64,000 nucleotides of DNA from Cylindrospermum stagnale PCC 7417 (lineage in GTDB: Bacteria > Cyanobacteriota > Cyanobacteriia > Cyanobacteriales > Nostocaceae). Under the pieces are notes generated by a model that saw only the letters and a program-made list of their open reading frames with translations, was not told the DNA's origin and did not search any database. Location: positions 3,550,501 to 3,614,500 of the forward strand of contig NC_019757.1 in the NCBI RefSeq assembly GCF_000317535.1, given 5' to 3'. A program made the translations under genes and the position numbers. This document shows, piece by piece, positions 37,422 to 49,854 of this stretch (within the stretch, counting starts at the first letter, position 1; the number at the start of each line of letters is the position of its first letter).

Positions 37422-38465
37422 ATGGCTTTATACGCTGAATTACATAGGCATCTAGGCGGTTCGGTAGTACCCAGAGTTTTGTGGCGATATTTTGAGCGAC
37501 ATTCCTCTGAATTAATTTCTCGCTTTGCTGAATATCCAGAATTTGAAGAGTTTTACACCCGTCCCCGCAACACCCTAGATGAGTATCTGGAATTACATAC
37601 CCTAGTAGAAAGTGTGCAAACTGTAGAGACTTTGCCTTACTTTATCTACCGCTTGTTGCGTGGTGCTTATATCTTTGAAAATTTGGCTTATCTGGAACTG
37701 CGCTACACCCCATATTTACGAACACCTGAACATCTGAGTCAATCTGAGAGAATTGACAAGATGGCAGAAATTGTTGAGGTTGTGGGAAAAGCTAGCCACT
37801 TGCCAGAATATCCAATCGTTACTAGCCAAATTCTCTGTATGCACACGCGCCTACCATATCAGGTTAATAAGGCGATTGTTGATTTGGCAGCACAAAACAA
37901 AAAATATGTCTGTGCAGTGGATGTGGCTGGGGGAGATAGCTATTATCGCGATCGCCTCCAAGAATGGGTTAGCCTCTATGAATATGCCCGCTCTTTGGGC
38001 GTTAACACCACCGGACACCTTTACGAAACCAAGGCTGGTTGTTATCCAGAACTCTTACCCTATCTGATGCGGATTGGTCACGGTATCCAAATTCCTCTGC
38101 TATATCCAGAGTTACTTAAGGATGTAGCTAAACGTGGACAATGTTTGGAAGTTTGCCCCACTACCTACCTAAAAACTGGGACTTTGCAGGATATTCGTCA
38201 ACTCAAGGCAGTTTTTGACAGTTGTTTTCAGGCCGGAGTAGATATCGCCATTTGTACTGATAATGCTGGGTTGCATAATATGCGTTTGCCCTTTGAGTAC
38301 GAAAATCTCTTAACTTACGACATTATCAATTTTGAACAGTTACAAGCTTGTCAAGATGCAGCTTTCCGCCATGCTTTTGCTTGGCCCTACGCCCAACGTC
38401 CCGCATCCTTGCTGAACGGGTTGCTACAACCGGAACCTCCTAAAACTTTGGCGATAAGAGAATAA
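37422..38465 (+). CDS. Adenosine deaminase-family metal-dependent hydrolase
   Basis: The ~347-residue TIM-barrel amidohydrolase begins MALYAELHRHLGGSV, which supplies the first metal-binding HxH pair. Other landmarks are the YLELRYTPYLR strand, VDVAGGDSYYRD, TTGHLYETKAG (catalytic His and downstream Glu), GHGIQ (metal ligand) and ICTDNAGLHN (catalytic Asp). It belongs to the adenosine/AMP-deaminase family and probably deaminates adenosine or a related purine; the exact substrate is not determined. I chose ATG 37422 because the conserved HxH follows directly; an upstream in-frame codon at 37365 would add a hydrophobic stretch unlike the family. It is divergent from purA. Confidence 0.86.
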   Translation: MALYAELHRHLGGSVVPRVLWRYFERHSSELISRFAEYPEFEEFYTRPRNTLDEYLELHTLVESVQTVETLPYFIYRLLRGAYIFENLAYLELRYTPYLRTPEHLSQSERIDKMAEIVEVVGKASHLPEYPIVTSQILCMHTRLPYQVNKAIVDLAAQNKKYVCAVDVAGGDSYYRDRLQEWVSLYEYARSLGVNTTGHLYETKAGCYPELLPYLMRIGHGIQIPLLYPELLKDVAKRGQCLEVCPTTYLKTGTLQDIRQLKAVFDSCFQAGVDIAICTDNAGLHNMRLPFEYENLLTYDIINFEQLQACQDAAFRHAFAWPYAQRPASLLNGLLQPEPPKTLAIRE

Positions 38466-38546
38466 TTTTGCATCTTTTAGATAAATGTGTACTGCACGAT
38501 GTGCAGTACACAAAAACAAAAAATATTAATCGAGAAATAAGTAAGT

Positions 38547-38888
38547 TCAAGCGCCAACACCTTCTGTGGCACCACCAACTGTTTTCCAGGCGGTCAGACC
38601 ACCTTGGATTTCCGATACATCAGCAAACCCAGATTCCCGTAAAATTTGGGCTGCATGGGCTGTATGTGCATCATGTTCGCCATAGATATAGATTTGGCGT
38701 TCTGTATGCAGAGCAGATTTGGCGCGGGATACTAAGTCATCTAAGGGAATGGGGATAGCGCCAGTGATATGACTGTAGTTGTAAGTGTGGCGATCGCGCA
38801 CATCTACAATTGTAAAAGCTGGTTGTCCCCATTCTAGACGAGACTTGAGATCATGAACATCAGCTAACAAACTACTACTCATAAGCAT
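38547..38888 (-). CDS. Rhodanese-like domain protein without catalytic Cys
   Basis: The 113-residue product is one rhodanese domain: AFTIVDVRDRHTYNYSHITGAIPI at the start (FTIVDVRD and the HITGAIPIP turn) and the RESGFADVSEIQGGLTAW end. The active-site loop, normally Cys-x-x-Gly-x-R/S after the fourth strand, reads YIYGEHDAHTAHAA, so the sulfur-carrying cysteine is missing. It therefore cannot be a standard sulfurtransferase; a binding or regulatory role is likely. Start ATG 38888, with a second ATG two codons later. It is convergent with the deaminase-like gene and divergent from mutL. Confidence 0.88.
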   Translation of the reverse strand: MLMSSSLLADVHDLKSRLEWGQPAFTIVDVRDRHTYNYSHITGAIPIPLDDLVSRAKSALHTERQIYIYGEHDAHTAHAAQILRESGFADVSEIQGGLTAWKTVGGATEGVGA

Positions 38889-39031
38889 TACTCGCTTAGA
38901 ACCTTACAAGCAATCTATCAAAGATTCCGTGGTAATTCGGCTTTCTTTACAATTAATCAAAATTTCTGTTGAAGCGTAAATAAAATTGCTTATCCTATTC
39001 AGTGGTTGGCTACTCGCCTACACTAGAATTT

Positions 39032-40729
39032 ATGGCATCTACTATTCAAGCTTTACCAACAGAAGTCGTATATCTCATTACAGCCGGAGAGGTAATCGAC
39101 TCTTTAGCTTCTGTGGTGCGGGAATTGGTAGAAAATTCCCTAGATGCTGGTGCAACGCGCATTGTGGTTTCAATCTGGCCGCAGCTGTGGCGAGTCTCTG
39201 TAGCAGATAACGGTTGCGGAATGAACCTCGATGATTTGCAACAAGCGGCAGCATCTCACAGCACCAGTAAAATTTACTCTAGTGCGGATTTGTGGAAAAT
39301 TACCAGTTTGGGGTTTCGCGGCGAGGCGTTGCACAGTTTAACCATGCTGGCAGATTTAGAAATTTTGAGTCGTCCAGGAGATGGAAACTGTGGCTGGCGG
39401 GTTGTCTATGGCGATAATGGCGAAGTCATGCAAGCAGAAGCAACCGCCATTGCTCCTGGTACAGTCGTCACAGTTGCTAACTTATTCGCTAATTGCCCGG
39501 CACGGCGTCAGGGTTTACCCACCACAGCACAGCAAATCAAAGCTGTGCAAGGAATAATTCAGCAAATCGCCCTTTGTCATCCCCATGTTACCTACCAAAT
39601 CAGGCAAAATGACCGGGAATGGTTTACCATTTGCCCCGCTACCACAGTTAGACAACTGCTACCGCAACTCATACCACAGTTGCGTCAGGGTGACTTGCAA
39701 GAGGTGAAATTAGAATTACCAAATCCTTCGAGGAAGCAGAGGAAGGAGGAGGAGGAGGGCGGGGAGACCCTACGTTCGGCAATGACTTTGGTTGTAGGAT
39801 TACCAGACCGTTGCCATCGCCATCGTCCAGATTGGGTGCGGGTAGCGATTAACGGCCGGATGGTAAAGTCGCCAGAACTAGAGCAGACAATCCTTTCAGC
39901 TTTTCATAGAACATTACCACGCGATCGCTATCCAGTTTGTTTTTTACATCTTGCCATTTCCCCCGACCAAATCAACTGGAACCGCAACCCCGCAAAAACC
40001 GAAATTTATCTCAACGAAATCAGTTATTGGCAAGAGCAAATTACCCAAGCGATTAACCAAGCACTCCGCATTTCTGATGCCAACATCAAAGAATCCGTCC
40101 ACACAACACGGGTGAGTAAATTACTCAAAGCCGCAGAAGAAAAAGGTAGTTACAACTTTAATTCTCAAAATGCGAATAGCGATACTCAGAATTATTTAAA
40201 AGCTGTTGCTCAAGTTAGCAACACCTATATTGTGGCGGAGCATCCTGGGGGAATGTGGTTAGTAGAACAGCACATTGCCCATGAGCGAGTTTTATATGAG
40301 AAATTGTGTGATGATTGGCAACTCGTCCCCGTTGAACCGCCAATCATTCTTTATCAATTATCCCCAGCGCAAGTTTCTCAACTACAACGCATCGGTTTAG
40401 ATATTGAAACCTTTGGCGAACAACTTTGGGCAGTCCGTAACTTACCTACAATGTTGCAGCAGCGTGAAGATTGTGCTGAAGCAATTTTAGAACTCAGTTG
40501 GGGAGGAGACTTACAAACAGCCCAAGTTGCTGTTGCTTGTCGTAGCGCTATTCGTAATGGTACACCGATGCAACTGCCAGCAATGCAGAAGCTTTTAGAT
40601 GATTGGCAACGCACTCGCAACCCCCGCACCTGTCCCCACGGACGCCCGATTTATTTATCATTAGAAGAACCTGCTTTAGCCCGATTTTTCCGGCGTAATT
40701 GGGTAATTGGTAAAAGTCATGGAATTTGA
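39032..40729 (+). CDS. mutL: DNA mismatch repair protein MutL
   Basis: The ~565-residue mismatch-repair ATPase has the GHKL N-terminal domain with VVRELVENSLDAGATRI, VADNGCGMNLDD, HSTSKI and the GFRGEALHSL lid, and a transducer domain with NGRMVKSPELEQ. The C-terminal dimerisation domain contains EQHIAHERVLYE, a variant of the DQHA(x)2E(x)4E endonuclease motif, and the RTCPHGRP motif of nicking MutLs. It therefore probably nicks DNA, with D-to-E and A-to-I changes in the first motif. I prefer ATG 39032; a GTG at 39002 would add ten residues not seen in the family. A Gln/Glu-rich linker carries the insertion KQRKEEEEGGE. It is followed by a 200-bp repeat element. Confidence 0.94.
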   Translation: MASTIQALPTEVVYLITAGEVIDSLASVVRELVENSLDAGATRIVVSIWPQLWRVSVADNGCGMNLDDLQQAAASHSTSKIYSSADLWKITSLGFRGEALHSLTMLADLEILSRPGDGNCGWRVVYGDNGEVMQAEATAIAPGTVVTVANLFANCPARRQGLPTTAQQIKAVQGIIQQIALCHPHVTYQIRQNDREWFTICPATTVRQLLPQLIPQLRQGDLQEVKLELPNPSRKQRKEEEEGGETLRSAMTLVVGLPDRCHRHRPDWVRVAINGRMVKSPELEQTILSAFHRTLPRDRYPVCFLHLAISPDQINWNRNPAKTEIYLNEISYWQEQITQAINQALRISDANIKESVHTTRVSKLLKAAEEKGSYNFNSQNANSDTQNYLKAVAQVSNTYIVAEHPGGMWLVEQHIAHERVLYEKLCDDWQLVPVEPPIILYQLSPAQVSQLQRIGLDIETFGEQLWAVRNLPTMLQQREDCAEAILELSWGGDLQTAQVAVACRSAIRNGTPMQLPAMQKLLDDWQRTRNPRTCPHGRPIYLSLEEPALARFFRRNWVIGKSHGI

Positions 40730-40744
40730 ATTACTAATATTCCT

Positions 40745-40944
40745 AAGAGGATGTCTGAAAAGTTATTTGTGACAACTCAAACAGTAGCATATCCCCCTAA
40801 ATCCCCCTAGCCAAGGGGGACTTTGAGAGGTTTTTGCCCCCCTTGGAAAGGGGAGCCACTGCGTTGGACGGGTTTCCCGGCTTAAAGCAAGTGGCGTGGG
40901 TTGGGGGGATCTCGATCAATTTTGATACGAATCAGACATCCTCT
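40745..40944. mobile_element. MITE-like 200-bp element with perfect 13-bp terminal inverted repeats
   Basis: The termini AGAGGATGTCTGA (40745-40757) and TCAGACATCCTCT (40932-40944) are perfect inverted copies. Inside are a C-rich/G-rich fold-back (ATCCCCCTAAATCCCCCT to GTTGGGGGGAT) and the 18-mer GGGGAGCCACTGCGTTGG shared with 28293-28310. No transposase is encoded. It sits 15 bp after mutL. The structure fits a non-autonomous element into which, or with which, another dispersed repeat is nested. Confidence 0.75.
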
Positions 40945-41070
40945 AAAAAAATTATGCTAAACTAGGTTTTTGTGAAGTTGGCTAGACAAATTTTTGTTTA
41001 TTTTCTGTGTTAACTGAACCTAGTGATTTAAAGTCAATTCAGATTAAATTACCACATATCTAAGAACAAG

Positions 41071-42312
41071 ATGTTTACCAAAATCCGCCGACTTTTGAGT
41101 CTATTATTTAGTAAGTCAAACACAATCAACAATGAACCACTAAATAAAGTGAGTTTGATTGTCATTATTTTGATTGATATTTTTATCTTAATCAATGTTT
41201 TTACAGGACTTGATGATATTAGCCGATGGCATATCAGCCCGACTCAGGCTTATCCATGTTATTCCGAGTGGGAAAATTACCAAACAAGTACCACTAAAGA
41301 TAAAGACTATGAAATTGTCAATTTGTCATCACCATATCAAAGAGAATATCAACCCAGTCTTCAGCAAAACTATCAACAAAACGCAGCAGGACGTCTGGGT
41401 AAAGTTTCTGAAACATGCTTAAAATATGCCGAATCAAAAGATAAGATTATAAATCCTGAAAATCAGCAAACATTCCAATCCATTGCCCAAAAACAAACCA
41501 AAATCAGTACCCTTGAACAAACCAACCGCAATATTCAAGCCAAATATGACTCGACACTCTTAGAAAAAATTGCTGGACAGACTCGTGAACAATCGATTAA
41601 TGCAGTCAGTGCTGAAAAAGCTAAACAGGAATTAGCACAAAATAACCGCCAAATTTCTACCCTGAAACAGGAAATTTCCAATTTAAAAAATCAACTTCTT
41701 GCCAAACCAGAGAGCGTAGGCTTTTTAGGCTTTATTAAGGATGATAATAACTTTAAAGAACTCGAAAAAGGCTATAAGGCGGCATCATTTTGGTATCCAA
41801 GTATCCAACTTGGTTTTCAGTCCATCTTTCTTCTACCGCTGATATTTATCGCTTTATTAGTTCACAACTTTGCTCAAAGAAAAAGATATGGACTCATCGC
41901 GCTAATTAGCTGGCATTTGCTAGTTATCTTTTTTATCCCGCTGATTCTTAAAATCTTTGAATTTCTGCAAATTGGCGTAATATTTAAATTCTTCTTCGAT
42001 ATTATTAGCGCTCTTTTTGGTGGGTTGCTTTTCCTAGTCAGTTATATTTATATCTTGCTGATTCCCCTGGTTGGTTTTGGAATAATCACATTTTTTCAAA
42101 AAATTGTCTTTAACGCTAAACTCCAGGCAGTTAGCAGAGTGCAAAAATCACGCTGTATCAGGTGTGCCAAGAAGATTCAGCCAAATGATGTCTACTGTCC
42201 GCACTGCGGTTATGATCAATACATTGAATGCCAAAACTGTCACGAACTTACATACAAAGGGTTGCTGTACTGTAAGCATTGTGGACACGTTCAAGATTCG
42301 GGTAATTTGTAA
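41071..42312 (+). CDS. Membrane protein with C-terminal double zinc ribbon
   Basis: The 413-residue protein has an N-terminal membrane helix (VSLIVIILIDIFILINVFTGL), a ~190-residue coiled-coil-forming region rich in Gln/Lys/Asn (about 50-210), three or four further membrane helices (about 240-345) and a cytoplasmic tail with paired zinc ribbons: CIRCAKKIQPNDVYCPHC followed by CQNCHELTYKGLLYCKHC. The coiled-coil region between membrane segments may be extracytoplasmic. I recognise no named family. Starts at ATG 41071. It sits alone, divergent in content from neighbours, and has an AT-rich coding sequence. Confidence 0.78.
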   Translation: MFTKIRRLLSLLFSKSNTINNEPLNKVSLIVIILIDIFILINVFTGLDDISRWHISPTQAYPCYSEWENYQTSTTKDKDYEIVNLSSPYQREYQPSLQQNYQQNAAGRLGKVSETCLKYAESKDKIINPENQQTFQSIAQKQTKISTLEQTNRNIQAKYDSTLLEKIAGQTREQSINAVSAEKAKQELAQNNRQISTLKQEISNLKNQLLAKPESVGFLGFIKDDNNFKELEKGYKAASFWYPSIQLGFQSIFLLPLIFIALLVHNFAQRKRYGLIALISWHLLVIFFIPLILKIFEFLQIGVIFKFFFDIISALFGGLLFLVSYIYILLIPLVGFGIITFFQKIVFNAKLQAVSRVQKSRCIRCAKKIQPNDVYCPHCGYDQYIECQNCHELTYKGLLYCKHCGHVQDSGNL

Positions 42313-42387
42313 CTCGATTTTGAAGCAAAAACTCCACGTACCTCTGCTTGAAAATCTTCAATTACTTTGAAAACAACAAGCGAACAG

Positions 42388-43476
42388 CTACGCTGCGCCA
42401 AGGGCGAACGCTAATTGAGCATTTCGCGCTAAAGTCTCCTTGTCAAGCTGATACACTGGATACTGCGGAGTTACCGCCAGTAATTTCTCAATTCTTTCCC
42501 TAGCTGCTTCCACCACCGATTCATCGAGGCTACCTAACTTGAGAGAATCAGCGAAATCTTCAGCTATCTGATAAGTACGCTCAATCGATGATGAATTGAT
42601 ATTGCGGGATACTATAAATAAATCACAACCTGCACGAAATGCCCGCGCCACAGTCCCAGGTTGGATAAACATCTCAGAAACAGCTTTCATATCCAAATCG
42701 TCAGATACCACCACACCTTCAAACCCCAGTTCCTCCCGGAGGAGATGATGCAAAATAGGCTGAGAGAGTGTCGCCGGCACATCAGGATCTATTTTAGGAA
42801 ACAAGATATGCGCTGTCATAATCAAAGGTACTTGCGCCTCAATTAGCGCTTTGAAGGGGATAAGTTCCCGATTTCGCAAGTCTTCTAAAGTTAGATTGAG
42901 TGTTGGTAACTCAATGTGAGAATCTTTGCTAGTGTCTCCATGTCCAGGAAAGTGCTTGGCGCATCCCAAAATGCTCGATTCCTGGAGTCCAAGGAAGTAT
43001 TCACGGGCACCTTGAGCAGCGGTTTCTGGAGTCGTACCAAAGGCGCGAGGCCCAATGATCGGGTTTTGGGGATGGGAAAAAATATCGGCTACAGGTGCCC
43101 AAGATAGATTGATACCCAATGACTTTAATTCTACAGCCGTGGCTTGTGCTACCTGACGCGCGTAAGTTCCCAACAAATAAGCATAAGGGAAGCGGGTAAT
43201 CGGTAACGGTGTCCGCACCACCCTTCCACCTTCATGATCCAAAGTGATGAACATTGAGTCACGTTCAGCATATTGGCGGATTTGGTCGATTAACTGCTTA
43301 AAGCTTTCCAGCCATACCTGATATGGGGTGCTATCCAAAAAGTTCTTTGCGAAGAATATCACCCCAATCGGCTTTAGTTCACTCAGGGCCCGTTTATCGT
43401 CATCACTCAATGTAGTACCAGAAATACCGAGAATCAGGTGGTTCCCAAAGCGCTGTAACTGCTGCAATGCTGGCAT
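42388..43476 (-). CDS. nagZ: Beta-N-acetylhexosaminidase (glycoside hydrolase family 3)
   Basis: This 362-residue GH3 enzyme of the NagZ type cleaves terminal GlcNAc from muropeptide-derived sugars in peptidoglycan recycling. Features include the FITLDHEGGRVVR start of the barrel, SWAPVADIF, the KHFPGHGDTSKDSHIELP substrate loop with its catalytic His, and the VVSDDLDMKAV nucleophile Asp. It has no clear signal peptide and so is cytoplasmic by prediction. The last few codons (ending AFALGAA) come from a dispersed repeat. Start ATG 43476. Next to it on the same strand is an RlpA-like wall protein, so the pair likely acts on the cell wall. Confidence 0.92.
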   Translation of the reverse strand: MPALQQLQRFGNHLILGISGTTLSDDDKRALSELKPIGVIFFAKNFLDSTPYQVWLESFKQLIDQIRQYAERDSMFITLDHEGGRVVRTPLPITRFPYAYLLGTYARQVAQATAVELKSLGINLSWAPVADIFSHPQNPIIGPRAFGTTPETAAQGAREYFLGLQESSILGCAKHFPGHGDTSKDSHIELPTLNLTLEDLRNRELIPFKALIEAQVPLIMTAHILFPKIDPDVPATLSQPILHHLLREELGFEGVVVSDDLDMKAVSEMFIQPGTVARAFRAGCDLFIVSRNINSSSIERTYQIAEDFADSLKLGSLDESVVEAARERIEKLLAVTPQYPVYQLDKETLARNAQLAFALGAA

Positions 43477-43562
43477 AATGTCTTACCTACGGTTGTCAAC
43501 TCATGGCAATAGTAATTGCTAGTGGTGATTCATGCAATTAGCCACGAGTAATGACAAATGAC

Positions 43563-44819
43563 TCAAAAGTCTGAAATTAATCTCAGTTCTTTAGTTGGTT
43601 TATTTGCCAGCATAGAAGAATCCAAGATTGTTTTCGGGGCGTTGGGTTGCAAAATCACCGCTTCATAGGGCACGACTCCAGTAATTTCGCTACCGAGACA
43701 GCGAGCCGCTTCCCGTGACAAATCGATGCTTCTCAGTGGAATGTAGGGGCCGCGATCGTTCACGCGCACAATTACAGCTTTGCCTGTTTGCAAATTCGTC
43801 ACTTGCAAGTAAGTGTTAAAAGGTAGGGAACGATGGGCCACTGTGAGTTCATTTTGGTTGTATGTCTCACCGTTTGCTGTTAAGCGACCATGAAAATAGT
43901 CACCATACCAAGAAGCGGCACCAGAGAGTTTTGTCTGTGAAGGCCGCAAGCCATACATTGCCATCTGCCCTTGCAAAAGTGTGAGGGCTGGTACATTTAA
44001 AGCGATACGCAGATTATTCACCCATTCAATTGCTAACAGATCGCTACTCCGTTCGATTTGGCGAGAGATTTGTTTATCAATGCCGAACAAAAAGCGATGA
44101 CCCAGCATTAAGGCGGGTATCCCGTTAACTAAGGCAGGTCTTAATTGAGTAGCATCTAAATTTGGCGAATTTACCAGTTGCGTTAAGCGCTGTTTCATCG
44201 ACTGTGCAGCAATTTCGTTAGGCAAATTCGCAACTTTGCGGTTATTTACCCACACTTCATAGTTCTGCTCATCTCGGTTAACAACCGCTACTGGTAGGGA
44301 AGCAGAACTATAATTTTGCTCAACAGGATTTTCTAAGCGGAAGAAAGATTGTAGCGATCGCAGAATTTTGTTGGAGAAAAAATATTCGTGAGTAGAACTG
44401 GATTGCATCAACGTCGGCTGTAGCAAATTACTGGCAGTTTTGAATTTTGGTTGTTCAACTACAATTTCTGGCACAGCAGAGCAAAATTTTTGTTTACTGT
44501 CTTTTACCGTAGTCACAGCAGAATCTTGCTGGTTTACTGGGTTTGTTTGTGACCCCTCACTGCCCCAATCGATTCTTAAAAACTTGGCGGGTAGTAGCGT
44601 CGTTTGCCAAAGATTGATTTGCTGGTTTGGCAGCACAAAAAATGGACGATGCTGATTTACCAGTTTAACTAAATGGGATGAGCCTTTTGTCAGCAAAACT
44701 TTCGTTGTTAAGCTTGCTGGTAAGTTTTGTCCAAACGACAAGATAGCACCAATACATGATGTAATCCAAAGAAGTCCAATCAATAGCATAATCCGGTTAA
44801 TTTTATGGTAAGCGCACAC
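43563..44819 (-). CDS. RlpA-family septal ring / double-psi beta-barrel protein
   Basis: The 418-residue exported protein starts with a signal-anchor-like hydrophobic segment ([21 protein letters not shown]), then a ~240-residue low-complexity region, and ends with an RlpA double-psi beta-barrel (about residues 290-395): [48 protein letters not shown] and [10 protein letters not shown]. RlpA proteins are lytic transglycosylases or peptidoglycan binders at septa; the Asp of NDRGP and the Tyr-Gly/HG residues are kept. There is a possible lipobox-like Cys within the first helix (SC), so lipidation is possible. Start ATG 44819 is preferred. It is upstream of nagZ and divergent from crtP. Confidence 0.87.
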   Translation of the reverse strand: MCAYHKINRIMLLIGLLWITSCIGAILSFGQNLPASLTTKVLLTKGSSHLVKLVNQHRPFFVLPNQQINLWQTTLLPAKFLRIDWGSEGSQTNPVNQQDSAVTTVKDSKQKFCSAVPEIVVEQPKFKTASNLLQPTLMQSSSTHEYFFSNKILRSLQSFFRLENPVEQNYSSASLPVAVVNRDEQNYEVWVNNRKVANLPNEIAAQSMKQRLTQLVNSPNLDATQLRPALVNGIPALMLGHRFLFGIDKQISRQIERSSDLLAIEWVNNLRIALNVPALTLLQGQMAMYGLRPSQTKLSGAASWYGDYFHGRLTANGETYNQNELTVAHRSLPFNTYLQVTNLQTGKAVIVRVNDRGPYIPLRSIDLSREAARCLGSEITGVVPYEAVILQPNAPKTILDSSMLANKPTKELRLISDF

Positions 44820-47873
<3,054 letters not shown>

Positions 47874-47892
47874 CAGGGTCAGTGGTCAGTCG

Positions 47893-47911
47893 GGGCGGGG
47901 TTTCCCCGCCC
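47893..47911 (+). terminator. GC-rich hairpin after crtB
   Basis: An 8-bp perfect stem (GGGCGGGG / CCCCGCCC) with a TTT loop sits 19 bp after the crtB stop codon, within repeated GTAGTCAGT-type sequence. No T tract follows, so termination is uncertain. Confidence 0.4.
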
Positions 47912-47992
47912 GTAGTCAGTAGCAGAAAAAACAACTGACAAATGACTATTGACTCCCCCAAAAAAATCTGCTAAACTTATTTTTCATGACCT

Positions 47993-48084
47993 GGAGAGGT
48001 GGCTGAGTGGTCGAAAGCGGCAGATTGCTAATCTGTTGTACGGCAGGCAACTCCGTACCGAGGGTTCGAATCCCTCCCTCTCCG
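47993..48084 (+). tRNA. tRNA-Ser (GCT anticodon)
   Basis: The 92-base cloverleaf has a perfect 7-bp acceptor stem (GGAGAGG / CCTCTCC, discriminator G), a D arm, the anticodon stem-loop AGATTGCTAATCT with GCT at its centre, a long class II variable arm (TGTACGGCAGGCAACTCCGTACC region) and the T loop GGTTCGAATCC. The long variable arm and GCT anticodon give tRNA-Ser reading AGC/AGU. CCA is not encoded. A T-run follows directly and probably serves as terminator. Confidence 0.97.
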
Positions 48085-48279
48085 TTTTTAATTTATTGAG
48101 ACGCAAAGTTGTACTTGTGTCTGTAAATAAAAATGAATATCTAGCTAAACAATTCTACTCTCTTAGAGGGATGATATCATTTATGCTTTGGAGCCTTGAT
48201 AGGATTCAAGCTAAATTGAAAGTCTAGCTTTTAATCTTACTTTCAGGCTCCTGAATATTCAGAAGAGTCAAAGTAATCT

Positions 48280-49605
48280 ATGCCAAGAGTTAATATCGCC
48301 TTAGCCCTGAGCGTAACAACCATCGCCAGTGGTTTCTTATTAGCAGGTTGCCCAAGTCCTAACCCACCTGATAGCGCAGCCAACAACGGCAGTACCGCCA
48401 CCCCAGCAGCCAACTCAACTACCACAGCTAGCAGTGCCAAAGGGCTGAAAATTGGTAGTTTGTTACCGACAACCGGTGATTTGGCTTCCATCGGACAGCA
48501 AATGGTCGGTTCCGTCCCCTTACTCGTCGATACCGTCAACGCTTGCGGTGGAGTGAATGGCGAACCAGTTACCTTAGTACAAGTAGACGACCAAACCGAC
48601 CCTAAAGCCGGTGCAGCTGGCATGACTAAACTGGCAACCTTAGATAAAGTCGCTGGTGTAGTTGGTTCCTTTGCCAGCAGCGTTTCTACAGCCGCAGTCT
48701 CAGTCGCCACCCCGAATAAAGTCATGCTGGTTTCTCCTGGTAGCACCAGTCCCGTGTTTACTGACAAGGCACAAAAAGGTGACTTTAAGGGCTTTTGGGC
48801 GCGGACTGCACCCCCAGATACCTACCAAGCCCTAGCTTTAGCCCAACTTGCGAAGAAAAAAGGTTTCAAGCGAGTTTCCACAGTTGTGATCAACAACGAC
48901 TATGGCGTCGGCTTTGAAAAAGCATTTGTCCAAACTTTTGAGAAATTGGGCGGAACCATAGTTAATAAAGATAAGCCTATCCGCTACGACCCCAAAGCCC
49001 AGACATTTGACACCGAAGCCACTGCTGCTTTTGCAGGTAAACCAGAAGCAGTACTAGCTGTGATGTACGCCGAAACCGGCAGTCTATTTCTCAAAGCAGC
49101 CTACCAGCAAGGTGTGACTAAAGGGGTACAAGTTATGCTCACAGATGGGGTGAAGTCGCCGACTTTCCCTGAGCAAGTCGGCAAAGGTAGCGACGGTAAA
49201 TATATTTTATCTGGTGCGATCGGTACAGTACCTGGTTCTGATGGTAAAGCATTAACAGCTTTCAACAAGCTGTGGCAAGAGAAAAAAGGCGGTGTACCAG
49301 GAGAATACGCTCCTCAAGCCTGGGACGCTGCCGCTTTATTAACATTGGCAGCACAAGCCGCTAAAGAAAATACAGGCGTTGGCATAGCTAATAAAATTCG
49401 TGAAGTAGCTAGCGGGACTGGCACAGAAGTGACTGATGTTTGTGAGGGACTGAAACTGCTGAAAGAGGGTAAAAAGATTAACTACCAAGGTGCTAGCGGC
49501 AACGTCGATGTTGACGCCAACGGTGATGTCGTCGGTGTCTATGATGTTTGGACAGTAGGAGACGATGGCAAAATTAAGGTGATTGACAAAGTTAGCCCTA
49601 AATAG
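48280..49605 (+). CDS. ABC transporter substrate-binding lipoprotein, branched-chain/neutral amino-acid type
   Basis: The 441-residue exported lipoprotein has a signal peptide ending in a lipobox (FLLAGC, Cys near residue 25), then a Thr/Ser/Asn-rich linker, then a periplasmic type I binding fold (about 55-440) with KIGSLLPTTGDLASIGQQM, QVDDQTDPKAGAAGM and the ASSVSTAAVSVATPNKVML region. It resembles the NatB binding protein of the Anabaena N-I neutral amino-acid transporter; that sub-assignment is a memory-based guess. Permease and ATPase genes are not adjacent. Start ATG 48280. A terminator-like inverted repeat follows 32 bp after its stop. Confidence 0.9.
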   Translation: MPRVNIALALSVTTIASGFLLAGCPSPNPPDSAANNGSTATPAANSTTTASSAKGLKIGSLLPTTGDLASIGQQMVGSVPLLVDTVNACGGVNGEPVTLVQVDDQTDPKAGAAGMTKLATLDKVAGVVGSFASSVSTAAVSVATPNKVMLVSPGSTSPVFTDKAQKGDFKGFWARTAPPDTYQALALAQLAKKKGFKRVSTVVINNDYGVGFEKAFVQTFEKLGGTIVNKDKPIRYDPKAQTFDTEATAAFAGKPEAVLAVMYAETGSLFLKAAYQQGVTKGVQVMLTDGVKSPTFPEQVGKGSDGKYILSGAIGTVPGSDGKALTAFNKLWQEKKGGVPGEYAPQAWDAAALLTLAAQAAKENTGVGIANKIREVASGTGTEVTDVCEGLKLLKEGKKINYQGASGNVDVDANGDVVGVYDVWTVGDDGKIKVIDKVSPK

Positions 49606-49636
49606 AAAGTTTTAAATACAGGATTTCCCAAATTCG

Positions 49637-49713
49637 TAGCGAATTGAAATTAAGTTCAAGGGGATAATAGGTGTCTCACCCATCCGACAAACTAATTTCA
49701 ATTCGCTATTTTT
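49637..49713 (+). terminator. Long-stem terminator after the binding-protein gene
   Basis: A perfect 16-bp inverted repeat (TAGCGAATTGAAATTA at 49637-49652, its complement at 49693-49708) with a 40-base loop is followed by TTTTTT. It lies 31 bp after the stop codon and fits rho-independent termination, or a small fold-back element doing this job. Confidence 0.65.
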
Positions 49714-49854
49714 TATGAAAATGTAGTGTGAAAACCCCAGAACTAGAAGGGTCTTTTATTTATACTATTTTGTCTGTAATCCATATGTAGAATAGGTTTT
49801 AATGTTGTTGATGGTTTCTACAACAGATATCTTCAACAAGTGCTTGTAAAGATT

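Noticed and set aside
47949-48227. 92-codon frame across the tRNA-Ser region
   Set aside because: It runs through the tRNA gene, so it is a chance frame.
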